DNA of 64,000 nt from Algibacter mikhailovii (GCF_014651495.1 NZ_BMWZ01000007.1:1-64000); one strand, 5' to 3'; counted from the stretch's first letter, positions 50,778 to 58,736 are shown. Notes: a model not told the origin generated them from the sequence alone. Made by a program: numbers and translations.

Positions 50778-51971
50778 ATGAAAACTTTAAGAAATTTATT
50801 TATTATTCCTCTAGCAACCTTAATTATTGGATGTTCATCTGATGATTCAAATAGAACTATAGACCCTCCAAATGATGGTGGTGATATTATAGGTAGCGAA
50901 TTAATTGGCGATATCACAGCAGATAGTAAATTATTAGCAAGTGTAGACTATATTATGACAGGATCTGTAACAGTAAAAGCAGGCGCTACTTTAACTATAG
51001 AACCAGGAACAACTATTAAAGCAAAAAGCGGAAGAACGGATGTATTTTTGGCCGTAGAACGTGGTGCAAAATTAATCGCGAAAGGAACAGCTTCTAATCC
51101 TATTGTATTTACTTCTGACGCTAGCTCACCAAAAGCAGGTGATTGGGGTGGACTTGTTCTTGCAGGAAAAGCGCCTTCAAATAAAGGACTTGATGTACAG
51201 TCTGAAGTAGCTGGATTATTATACGGCGGAACCGAAACCAATGACAATTCAGGAGAATTAAGCTATGTAATAGCCGAGTATACTGGTGCTAAAATTAATG
51301 GTGAACAAGAATTTAATGGCATTTCATTCTTTGGTATTGGTAATCAAACGGTAGTTAATAATATTGTAGTAAGCAATGGTAATGATGACGGTATAGAATT
51401 CTTTGGAGGTACTGTAAATGTAACAAACGTGTACTGTGCTAATATTGCTGATGATATGTTTGACTGGACAGGTGGTTACACCGGAACAATCACCAACGCA
51501 TTTGGGGTTCGTAACCAAGGATTTGACGCAGCAACTGATGATCCAAGAGGTATTGAAGGCGATAGCAATAGTTCTGATGCTACTGCAGCACCAATCTCTA
51601 CACCAACACTAAACAATGTTACTATATTAAACCTTAATCCTGATGTACAACTTAAAGCAGGCGCAGAAATTAGAAGAGGTACAGTAGCTACCATCAATAA
51701 TATCTTTTTTGCAGCCTACGGATCTGCTTCTTATGGAAACAGAATTGATACTAAAGATGATAAAGGCAATGGATTCTTAACAGTACTTAACGCAAATGCT
51801 CAAGGAAATGTAGGAGATGACAAAGAAGGTGGTGCTATAAACGGAACGGTAACGGAAATCACAGATGGTTTCACCGTACCTGCAGATAATACTATTGAAT
51901 TCAAAGCTGGTATTGGAGCTGATTTAACTGCTTTTGATTGGGCTAACCAAAGCTTTGTGGTTACCAAATAA
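50778..51971 (+). CDS. Surface lipoprotein partner of the TonB receptor
   Basis: 397 residues from the ATG at 50778; an upstream TTG start would overlap the promoter. The leader MKTLRNLFIIPLATLIIGC has a lipobox at Cys19, followed by Ser-Ser-Asp-Asp, the acidic export signal typical of surface lipoproteins. The body is a repetitive, probably beta-helical fold (SVTVKAGATLTIEPGTTIKA, GDWGGLVLAGKAP, GIEFFGGTVNVTNVYC). It has no annotated function I know. Location and the Pho-type promoter suggest it captures ligand for the receptor, in the manner of SusD-like partners but without that fold. Confidence 0.7.
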   Translation: MKTLRNLFIIPLATLIIGCSSDDSNRTIDPPNDGGDIIGSELIGDITADSKLLASVDYIMTGSVTVKAGATLTIEPGTTIKAKSGRTDVFLAVERGAKLIAKGTASNPIVFTSDASSPKAGDWGGLVLAGKAPSNKGLDVQSEVAGLLYGGTETNDNSGELSYVIAEYTGAKINGEQEFNGISFFGIGNQTVVNNIVVSNGNDDGIEFFGGTVNVTNVYCANIADDMFDWTGGYTGTITNAFGVRNQGFDAATDDPRGIEGDSNSSDATAAPISTPTLNNVTILNLNPDVQLKAGAEIRRGTVATINNIFFAAYGSASYGNRIDTKDDKGNGFLTVLNANAQGNVGDDKEGGAINGTVTEITDGFTVPADNTIEFKAGIGADLTAFDWANQSFVVTK

Positions 51972-51993
51972 AGACATAAAAATATTATACAAT

Positions 51994-52023
51994 AAAAAAG
52001 CATCCCAATTGGGATGCTTTTTT
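51994..52023. terminator. Bidirectional terminator (perfect 30-base palindrome)
   Basis: AAAAAAGCATCCCAA (51994-52008) is followed by its exact reverse complement (52009-52023). It serves the lipoprotein gene on + and the YwqK-like gene on minus, which converge here. Confidence 0.9.
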
Positions 52024-52046
52024 ATTGTATTCAAAATGCAGCTTCC

Positions 52047-52364
52047 TTATAAGGAAGCAATATTCTTACTATAATCTACTTCTTTAGGAACACCGTCTAC
52101 CCAGTGAATCCATTTGCCGACTTTTTTACCATTATCATAATTTGCAGAAACGATTTTCTTACCTTCTGTGTCAAAACTTAACCAAACGCCTTGTAATTTT
52201 CCATCTGTAGTATAAGACCCTGTTTGGCTTACAACTCCATTGTCATGATAGTAAACGACATCTATTAAATTAGTGTCTGTATTATGTTTTAATTCTCTCT
52301 TTTGTTGCGCAAAAGAAACCACAGTAATTAAAAAGGTAAAAAGTAATAAAATTGATTTCTTCAT
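52047..52364 (-). CDS. Small secreted MORN/YwqK-like repeat protein
   Basis: 105 residues from the ATG at 52364 (MKKSILLLFTFLITVVSFAQ); the upstream TTG adds ten residues with no benefit. After the signal peptide come two or three repeats of the YwqK/MORN type: GVVSQTGSYTTDGKLQGVWL and KIVSANYDNGKKVGKWIHW. YwqK-like proteins are called antitoxins in Bacillus, but the secreted flavobacterial ones have no known toxin partner. A -7 element TATCTTTG (52392-52399, minus strand) lies 27 bases upstream. Confidence 0.75.
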   Translation of the reverse strand: MKKSILLLFTFLITVVSFAQQKRELKHNTDTNLIDVVYYHDNGVVSQTGSYTTDGKLQGVWLSFDTEGKKIVSANYDNGKKVGKWIHWVDGVPKEVDYSKNIASL

Positions 52365-52391
52365 AATTATGGGGGTTTTAACATTATATAA

Positions 52392-52399
52392 CAAAGATA
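52392..52399 (-). promoter_or_regulatory. -7 element of the YwqK-like gene
   Basis: CAAAGATA on the + strand reads TATCTTTG, an exact TAnnTTTG match, 27 bases before the ATG at 52364. Confidence 0.5.
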
Positions 52400-52408
52400 T
52401 AAATTAGT

Positions 52409-52448
52409 TAACTTTTAAACAACACTTACGTAACATTAAATTAACATT
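52409..52448 (+). promoter_or_regulatory. Four-half-site Pho-type array without an adjacent -7 element
   Basis: TAACTTT (52409), CAACACT (52420), TAACATT (52431) and TAACATT (52442) follow the 11-base period. No TTTG stands 22 bases downstream. It lies ten bases from the -7 element of the divergent gene and may repress it, or help load regulator on the sites at 52507. Confidence 0.5.
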
Positions 52449-52506
52449 AAAACTATAAACAGCTAATTATCATGGTTTTACGCATTAATATTTAACATTG
52501 AAAGAT

Positions 52507-52561
52507 TAATAATTAGTTAATATTAAGGTTACATTCATATTAAGATAAACTTGGATATTTG
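52507..52561 (+). promoter_or_regulatory. Pho-type promoter P4 with no gene behind it
   Basis: Half-sites TAATAAT (52507), TAATATT (52518) and TTACATT (52529), then 22 bases and TTTG (52558-52561) in the context GGATATTTGC. This has the geometry of the gene promoters, but the transcript would meet a strong terminator at 52638. Confidence 0.6.
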
Positions 52562-52564
52562 CTA

Positions 52565-52667
52565 GGTCTTAAGACCACAATTAGTATTTCATTATAATCT
52601 ATTAGTTTTTGTCGACTACATTATTATGATTTCTAATAAGACTGCCCTTTTAGGGCAGTCTTTTCTT
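52565..52667 (+). ncRNA. Candidate Pho-controlled small RNA, ~100 nt
   Basis: The expected start is about 52566-52568, seven bases after the TTTG of promoter P4. The 5' end folds as GGTC-TTAA-GACC (52565-52576). A 60-base AU-rich single-stranded middle follows. The RNA ends in the terminator AAGACTGCCCT / AGGGCAGTCTT (52638-52662) plus TTCTT. No ORF of note is inside. It lies directly upstream of the porin gene and shares ACTGCCCTTTTAGGG with codons 5-9 of that gene. Confidence 0.5.
52638..52667 (+). terminator. Intrinsic terminator upstream of the porin promoter
   Basis: AAGACTGCCCT (52638-52648) and AGGGCAGTCTT (52652-52662) form a perfect 11-bp stem with a TTT loop and a T-rich tail (TTCTT). 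Confidence 0.85.
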
Positions 52668-52677
52668 ACACTATATT

Positions 52678-52721
52678 TAACATTAAGGAAACATTGGGTT
52701 GAAAATATTATTAGTTCTTTG
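52678..52721 (+). promoter_or_regulatory. Pho-type promoter P5 (OprO/P porin)
   Basis: TAACATT (52678-52684), AAGG, AAACATT (52689-52695), then exactly 22 bases and TTTG (52718-52721). The porin ATG is 23 bases after TTTG, at 52744. Confidence 0.7.
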
Positions 52722-52743
52722 CAGCGACAAAAACTAATAATTA

Positions 52744-53946
52744 ATGAATATCAAAACTGCCCTTTTAGGGGTGTTTCTCCTTGCCTGTACACTTCTTAAT
52801 GGGCAAGAAATTAAATCAGGAAAATTTGGCAAAGGCCTTTTAAATATAGTCGGTAAAGACAGTTCATTTACCATGAAAGTTGGATTTAGGTTTCAACTTT
52901 TAGGTAGAGCTAATTTTATTGAGGGCGGAGACAATAACACTAACTTTTTAGTAAGACGCTCAAGGTTAAAATTTGATGGTTTTGTTTTAAACCCTAAATT
53001 AAAGTACAAGTTTGAGCTGGGGCTCTCCAACAGAGATATTTCAGGGGTTTCTATTTATAATAGAAACACACCCAGATATATCATGGATGCCATGATTAAA
53101 TGGAATTTTTACAAAAATTTTGAATTTTGGGTTGGACAAGGAAAACTACCAGGAAATAGGGAGCGTGTAATATCATCGGGGGATCTGCAATTAGTAAACC
53201 GTTCTTTATTAAATGCTAATTTTAATATTGATAGAGATATTGGTTTTCAATTAAGACACCATTTTAACCTAACAGAATCCTTTATCATTAGAGAAATATT
53301 TTCATTAAGTCAAGGTGAAGGTAGAAATCAAACCATTGGAAATTTAGGTGGTCTGCAGTATACCGGTAGGCTAGAATTTTTACCGTTTGGAAACTTTGCA
53401 AGTAAAGGCGACTATAAGGGCTCTGATTTAAAACGAGAGCAAACACCTAAATTATCTATTGGAGCTACCTATGATCATAATAACAATGCGGTAAGAGCCA
53501 GAAGTAATCAAGGCGCTTATATGCTTATTGATGATGAACAAGGGCTTTACCAAACCAATATCAATACGGTTTTTGTTGATGGCATGTTTAAATATAAAGG
53601 CAATTCGTTTATGTTTGAATACGCTAACAGAACAGCAGAGGATCCCATTGTTAAAAACTCTGATGGTACAGAAACAGGCGAATATGTTCGAATTGGCCAT
53701 TCTGTAAACCTACAAGCAGGACATTTATTCCCTTCTAATTGGGAGGTCGCAGGGCGTTATACCAATACCTATATGGAATATCCTATCTTAGCAGATGCCC
53801 ACAATACAACAGATATGTATACCTTGGGTATTTCAAGATTTATTATTGGACACAAACTAAAAATTCAAAGTGACGTAAGTTATTTAGATATTGCACCTAA
53901 TCGTGATGATATTATGGTACGACTTCAAATGGACATACATTTTTAA
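52744..53946 (+). CDS. Phosphate-selective porin O/P family protein
   Basis: 400 residues. A signal peptide (~1-20, LLACTLLNGQ) leads a beta-barrel of the OprO/OprP family: SFTMKVGFRFQLLGRANFIE and WVGQGKLPGNRERVISSGDL near the N-terminus, a constriction region with many Arg/Lys, and the C-terminal IMVRLQMDIHF ending in Phe for BAM recognition. OprP of Pseudomonas passes phosphate and OprO polyphosphate; the substrate here is inferred from the neighbouring PiT gene and the Pho-type promoter. Confidence 0.9.
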   Translation: MNIKTALLGVFLLACTLLNGQEIKSGKFGKGLLNIVGKDSSFTMKVGFRFQLLGRANFIEGGDNNTNFLVRRSRLKFDGFVLNPKLKYKFELGLSNRDISGVSIYNRNTPRYIMDAMIKWNFYKNFEFWVGQGKLPGNRERVISSGDLQLVNRSLLNANFNIDRDIGFQLRHHFNLTESFIIREIFSLSQGEGRNQTIGNLGGLQYTGRLEFLPFGNFASKGDYKGSDLKREQTPKLSIGATYDHNNNAVRARSNQGAYMLIDDEQGLYQTNINTVFVDGMFKYKGNSFMFEYANRTAEDPIVKNSDGTETGEYVRIGHSVNLQAGHLFPSNWEVAGRYTNTYMEYPILADAHNTTDMYTLGISRFIIGHKLKIQSDVSYLDIAPNRDDIMVRLQMDIHF

Positions 53947-53950
53947 AAAA

Positions 53951-53994
53951 TAACAATTACATAACACATTAGTTAATTATGCTTATGATATTTG
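53951..53994 (+). promoter_or_regulatory. Pho-type promoter P6 (PiT transporter)
   Basis: TAACAAT (53951-53957), TACA, TAACACA (53962-53968), 22 bases, then TTTG (53991-53994) in the context TGATATTTGC. The motif lies after the porin stop and covers an apparent start codon at 53979, so translation should begin at the ATG at 54018. Confidence 0.65.
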
Positions 53995-54017
53995 CAAACT
54001 TATTTCAATTAAATACT

Positions 54018-56363
54018 ATGGATAATATTTATTTATATATGATTATTGCTTTAGCCATTTTAGCCATTGCTGATTTGGTTGTTGGTGTAAGCAATGATGC
54101 CGTTAACTTCTTAAATTCGGCCATAGGATCAAAGGCTATTTCGTTTAGGACCATTATGATTGTGGCTAGTGTTGGTGTTGCAGTAGGGGCGGTATTTTCA
54201 AGTGGTATGATGGAAGTAGCACGAAAAGGTATCTTCAACCCTGGGGAATTCATGTTTGATGAAATCATGATAATTTTCATGGCTGTAATGATTACAGATA
54301 TTCTTCTATTAGATTTCTTCAATTCAGTGGGTATGCCAACATCTACAACGGTATCTATTGTATTTGAGTTATTAGGAGCAGCGGTAGCCATGGCACTTAT
54401 TAAAATAGGCCATAATAGTGGCGATTTTAGTGATGTTATTAATTACATAAACACATCAAAAGCGTCTCAAATAATATTTGGAATCCTACTTTCGGTGGTC
54501 GTCGCGTTTTCTATAGGAGCCTTAGTACAATGGGTTTCAAGAGTACTATTATCTTATAATTTTGAAAAGAAAGCACATTGGGTTGGTGCCTTATTTGGAG
54601 GATTTGCCTTAACAGCCATTACTTATTTTATTTTTATGAAAGGCTTAAAAGGCACTTCATACGCCCAAGAATCCTTTGAAATTCTTGGCGGCGGTACCAT
54701 GAAAGACTTTTTAGAAAATCAGGTCTTGTCTATTGTAATTGTCTGTTCATTATTTTGGTCTATATTATCGTACATCCTAATTGCTATAGTAAAAACAAAT
54801 ATTTATAAATTAATTATCATCGTAGGTACATTCGCTTTAGCATTAGCCTTTTCAGGTAATGATTTAGTTAATTTTATTGGGGTACCTGTGGCCGCATACA
54901 ACGCCTTCTTAGAATGGACTGCCTCCGGTCTACCAGCAAATGCCTTCTCAATGGAGGTATTGGCCAAAAAGGTCCCAACAAACAATTGGCTTCTATTGGC
55001 AGCTGGAATGATAATGGTGCTAACACTTTGGTTTTCTACCAAAGCTAAGAATGTTGTCAAAACCTCTTTAGATTTATCTAGTCAAGGCGAAACAAAAGAA
55101 CGTTTCCAACCTAATTTCTTATCTAGAGGATTTGTAAGATCGGCCATGTTAATGTCACAAATGACATCCTACATGTTACCTGAATCTTGGCAACAAAAAA
55201 TAGACAAGCAATTTGAAACCCCGGCCTTAGCTTTGTCTAAAACTAAAAAAACAGATATACCCGCCTTTGATTTAGTAAGGGCTGCCGTTAATTTAATGGT
55301 TGCGGCCGTACTAATTTCCATTGCAACATCCTATAAATTACCCTTATCTACTACTTATGTTACTTTTATGGTTGCCATGGGTACATCTTTAGCAGATAGA
55401 GCCTGGGGAGCAGAAAGTGCCGTTTACAGGGTAGCAGGTGTAATTAACGTTATTGGCGGATGGTTTTTTACGGCCATAAGTGCTTTTTGTGCCGCCGCTT
55501 TAGTTGCCTACTTGTTGAACCTTAATATACAGGTCATGTTCCCTATATTATTAGCTATTGCCTTTGCTTTGCTTGTAAGAAGCTCAATAGTTCATAGTAA
55601 AAAGTCTAAACAAGTAAGAGCAAGTGATAGTCTAAAAAAGGCAGAAAGTAGCTCTATTCAAGGTGTTATTGTTGAGAGTGCAGGGAATATTGCTAATGTA
55701 GTTAAGCGTGGCAATAAAATATATACTAATTCCATTAATGGGTTAGCCAAACAAGATTTAACCTTACTTAAAAAGAACAATAAGCAAATTGTAAAATTAT
55801 CTCAAGAAGTTGAAGATTTAAGAGATAACATTTTCTATTTCATTAAAAACTTAGATGATTCTAGTGTAGGCGCCAGTAATTTTTACATTAATATTTTAGG
55901 GTATTTACAGGACATGACACAGTCTCTAGAGTACATCTCTAAAGTAAGTCACAAACACGTTAACAACAACCACAAGAAGCTTAAATTCAATCAAATAAAA
56001 GAGTTAAAGGAGGTTGATGAAGTGCTTGAAAAACTATTTAATGCCACCAAAGAATCTTTTGAAACACAATCTTTCGAACAAATTGGTGAAATACTTGGTA
56101 GCAAGAATAAGCTCTTTAGTTTAGTTACTGAAAAAATTCAAAAACAAGTTGAGCGTACACGTACCGAAGAATCAAGCCCAAAAAACACAACGCTTTATTT
56201 TGGTGTTCTGCTAGAAACCAAAGATTTATTGAATGCAACAATGAACCTGTTAGAGGAATATCACGAAGCTCATGACAGCTCGGTAAAACCGGCGACTATC
56301 GAAGTTAATGAACCCATAGTGACACAGGTAGAGGACGCGTCAAATAGTACAGAAGAAGAATAA
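54018..56363 (+). CDS. PiT-type inorganic phosphate transporter with C-terminal PhoU-like domain
   Basis: 781 residues from 54018; the ORF could open at 53979, but promoter P6 overlaps that region and TTTG-to-ATG is 24 bases here, as for the other genes. PiT signatures are in both halves: GVSNDAVNFLNSAIGSKA near the N-terminus and LPLSTTYVTFMVAMGTSLAD in the second repeat. About twelve membrane helices span residues ~1-560. Residues ~585-770 are a helical PhoU/DUF47-like domain (LSQEVEDLRDNIFYFIKNLD), which probably gates or regulates the channel. It imports phosphate with a cation. Confidence 0.92.
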   Translation: MDNIYLYMIIALAILAIADLVVGVSNDAVNFLNSAIGSKAISFRTIMIVASVGVAVGAVFSSGMMEVARKGIFNPGEFMFDEIMIIFMAVMITDILLLDFFNSVGMPTSTTVSIVFELLGAAVAMALIKIGHNSGDFSDVINYINTSKASQIIFGILLSVVVAFSIGALVQWVSRVLLSYNFEKKAHWVGALFGGFALTAITYFIFMKGLKGTSYAQESFEILGGGTMKDFLENQVLSIVIVCSLFWSILSYILIAIVKTNIYKLIIIVGTFALALAFSGNDLVNFIGVPVAAYNAFLEWTASGLPANAFSMEVLAKKVPTNNWLLLAAGMIMVLTLWFSTKAKNVVKTSLDLSSQGETKERFQPNFLSRGFVRSAMLMSQMTSYMLPESWQQKIDKQFETPALALSKTKKTDIPAFDLVRAAVNLMVAAVLISIATSYKLPLSTTYVTFMVAMGTSLADRAWGAESAVYRVAGVINVIGGWFFTAISAFCAAALVAYLLNLNIQVMFPILLAIAFALLVRSSIVHSKKSKQVRASDSLKKAESSSIQGVIVESAGNIANVVKRGNKIYTNSINGLAKQDLTLLKKNNKQIVKLSQEVEDLRDNIFYFIKNLDDSSVGASNFYINILGYLQDMTQSLEYISKVSHKHVNNNHKKLKFNQIKELKEVDEVLEKLFNATKESFETQSFEQIGEILGSKNKLFSLVTEKIQKQVERTRTEESSPKNTTLYFGVLLETKDLLNATMNLLEEYHEAHDSSVKPATIEVNEPIVTQVEDASNSTEEE

Positions 56364-56380
56364 ATACTCTCAAATTAAAA

Positions 56381-56418
56381 AACACTTGAAATCCATTTGA
56401 TTTCAAGTGTTTTTTTTA
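56381..56418. terminator. Bidirectional terminator overlapping a stop codon
   Basis: AACACTTGAAAT (56381-56392) and ATTTCAAGTGTT (56400-56411) form a perfect 12-bp stem, flanked by an A-run and a T-run. It serves PiT on + and the Na/Pi gene on minus. The minus-strand stop codon (56403-56405) and last codons lie inside the stem. Confidence 0.88.
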
Positions 56419-58190
56419 TCACCCTCGTTTTCTTCAAGTATAGAATCAATCTTACCATACAAAAGCTCTGCTACATTAATAAGCTTTTTAATCATATCAT
56501 TCACATTAGTATAATCATTAAATAAAGAGGACGCTTGTTCTGCTGACACCAAATCCTTGCGTATTAATCTGTCTATAGATTTATTACTTTGTCTTGTGTT
56601 TGCCTTAGCCTCTGCCTTTAATTCCTTCAATTTTAAAGCATACTTACTTTCATTATTTCCATTATCTGTTCTAAACAAATAAATCACCCTTAAAACCTTT
56701 GTTAGCTTTTTTCTATAAGCATCATATTCATTCTGTAAATGTATATTCTCGGTATTTAAAACTACCGTAATATTTTTATTGAGCTCTCGAGCATCTTTAA
56801 TAATCTCAACCATTTTTCTATTGGCTATTTTTATTTCAGTAACCGCTTCAATTTGTTTCGGACTTAAGTTTAATTCACTTTGCACTAAAGATGCATATTT
56901 TATAATCTCACCATAGATTGTTTTTACCTTGGAATAATACAACCCTTCAATATCAATTTCAAAGTCTTCATTAGACCTATTGATTATTGAATTCAGTTTT
57001 TCTTTTGATTTTATATCCGAAATATGAATATTTAAAGCGTGAGCCACAATTTTAAAAATACTCTTCTTATAAAGATATTTTGATTCTAATAGCAATGACG
57101 TTATTGCTGAGCCCGGAAATTTAAGAACGGCTTTATTGAGGTACTTGGGCTGACTCACATCTAAAACCTCTGTTTTCTCATTAAAAAAGCGCATTAAGAA
57201 CCGTTCAAGCTTTTTAATAAAAGGGAGCATTAATAGAACCCCCAAAACATTAAATATGGTATGAAAAATTGCGAGCTTAATGGTATAATTATCTACTGCT
57301 AAATCAGTTAATTCTGCAATATTATTCACCAATCGTGCTAAAGGATAGATTAAAATGATAGTTGCTAATCCCGTTGATACATTAAAAATAAGATGTGCCA
57401 ATGCCAAGCGTCTTCCTGCACTATTGGATCCTAGAGACCCTAAAACTGCCGTAATTGTAGTTCCTACATTCGCTCCAATAGCCAACGCCAAGGCATTTTC
57501 ATATTCAATCTGTCCAGCGGATAATGCAGTCAAAATTAAGGCCAAAGTGGCACTGCTAGACTGCAATACGGTAGTAATAATAATTCCAAGTCCAGTATAT
57601 ACAAAAACACCTAAAAATCCAGATATGGCATACTGTGATAAGTCTATATAATCTTTAAAGACATCAAAGCCTTCTTTCATATAATGAATGCCCAAAAAGA
57701 AAAAACCTAATCCGGCTAACACATTTCCAATACCCTTGAGGGTCAACTCCTTTCTAAAGGAAAATACCACGCCAAAAACGAGCATAGGCATGGCTAAGAC
57801 GGAGATTTTAATTTTTAATCCAAAGCCAGCTACCAACCACGCTGTAGCCGTTGTACCAATATTGGCTCCAAAAATTAATCCTAAACCACCTGCTAAAGAA
57901 ATTAAGCCAGCACTTATAAAGGATATGGTTATAACTGAAACCAACGAACTCGACTGAATAAAAGCAGTTACCAAAGCACCAGCCGTAATACTTTTGTATA
58001 ACTTGTTGGTCGCCTTCTTTAAAATAGTTTGTAATGGGCCTTTCGTGAACACTTTAAAGCCCTCTTCAAGCATAACCATTCCGAATAACAAAATCGCGAT
58101 ACCCGTTAAGATAGTCTTTAGATTGGGGTTATAATACAGAGCTATGCCCAAAACAATTAAGAGTATCGCAAAAAGTATTTTTCTAAGCAT
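56403..58190 (-). CDS. Na/Pi cotransporter family protein (NptA-like) with PhoU-like tail
   Basis: 595 residues. Two inverted transport repeats contain the QSSS signatures: FIQSSSLVSVITISFISAGL and TVLQSSSATLALILTALSAG, plus FGANIGTTATAWLVAGFG and IGANVGTTITAVLGSLG. About eight helices occupy ~1-330. The C-terminal ~220 residues are a helical PhoU-like domain. It uses sodium to bring in phosphate. It converges on the PiT gene. Unlike its neighbours it has no Pho-type box I can find upstream. Confidence 0.92.
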   Translation of the reverse strand: MLRKILFAILLIVLGIALYYNPNLKTILTGIAILLFGMVMLEEGFKVFTKGPLQTILKKATNKLYKSITAGALVTAFIQSSSLVSVITISFISAGLISLAGGLGLIFGANIGTTATAWLVAGFGLKIKISVLAMPMLVFGVVFSFRKELTLKGIGNVLAGLGFFFLGIHYMKEGFDVFKDYIDLSQYAISGFLGVFVYTGLGIIITTVLQSSSATLALILTALSAGQIEYENALALAIGANVGTTITAVLGSLGSNSAGRRLALAHLIFNVSTGLATIILIYPLARLVNNIAELTDLAVDNYTIKLAIFHTIFNVLGVLLMLPFIKKLERFLMRFFNEKTEVLDVSQPKYLNKAVLKFPGSAITSLLLESKYLYKKSIFKIVAHALNIHISDIKSKEKLNSIINRSNEDFEIDIEGLYYSKVKTIYGEIIKYASLVQSELNLSPKQIEAVTEIKIANRKMVEIIKDARELNKNITVVLNTENIHLQNEYDAYRKKLTKVLRVIYLFRTDNGNNESKYALKLKELKAEAKANTRQSNKSIDRLIRKDLVSAEQASSLFNDYTNVNDMIKKLINVAELLYGKIDSILEENEGDKKNT

Positions 58191-58261
58191 TTAAGTGTAG
58201 TTATATCATCAACGAATACTCTAATATAGTAAAGTCTCATTTAATATTTTTTTAAAAAGAC

Positions 58262-58294
58262 TTGATTTATAGGCAAGCTAATTAAGTACATTTG
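58262..58294 (+). promoter_or_regulatory. Standard -33/-7 promoter of ppnP
   Basis: TTG at 58262-58264, 22 bases, then TACATTTG at 58287-58294, matching the Bacteroidota TTG / TAnnTTTG consensus. The start codon is 16 bases downstream. Confidence 0.6.
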
Positions 58295-58310
58295 TATCAA
58301 AATACAACTT

Positions 58311-58592
58311 ATGATTTCAACAAATGAATATTTTGACGGCCAAGTAAAATCTTTAGGCTATACCACTTCAATTGGAAATTCAACCATTGGCGTTATGGAA
58401 CCCGGAACTTATGAATTTGGGACATCCACACATGAAACTATGCACGTTATTGAAGGAGAAATGATTGTTAAATTACCTGGAAGCACAGCATGGCTGACTT
58501 TTAAAGCAGGTGCATCTTATGAAATTGATGCCGATGAAAAATTTCAGGTAAAAGTATCGGCACATACCGCATATTTATGTCAATATAAATAA
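58311..58592 (+). CDS. ppnP: Pyrimidine/purine nucleoside phosphorylase
   Basis: 93 residues, the full length of PpnP (formerly DUF1255/YaiE). The small cupin cleaves several nucleosides to base and ribose 1-phosphate using phosphate. Family features are GVMEPGTYEFGTSTHETMHV, IEGEMIVKLPGSTAWLTFKA and SYEIDADEKFQVKVSAHTAY, then LCQYK. It is a single gene with its own promoter and a strong terminator. ATG start at 58311. Confidence 0.93.
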   Translation: MISTNEYFDGQVKSLGYTTSIGNSTIGVMEPGTYEFGTSTHETMHVIEGEMIVKLPGSTAWLTFKAGASYEIDADEKFQVKVSAHTAYLCQYK

Positions 58593-58701
58593 GACTAGAT
58601 AGTAGTGTTTTAATTCCTAAGACGGATCAGGTTCCTGCCTTTGGTCTACTTGAAAATAAAATACCTCCCTACTTAAGACAAACCTGTAAAAAGGCGACTA
58701 T

Positions 58702-58736
58702 AAAAAAAGCTTCTCATAATATGAGAAGCTTTTTTT
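58702..58736. terminator. Bidirectional terminator (16-bp perfect stem)
   Basis: AAAAAAAGCTTCTCAT (58702-58717) and its exact reverse complement (58721-58736) with loop AAT. It lies between the convergent ppnP and penicillin-binding protein genes. Confidence 0.9.

Noticed and set aside
52047-52364. Toxin-antitoxin pair
   Set aside because: The YwqK-like repeat protein is secreted and has no toxin neighbour.
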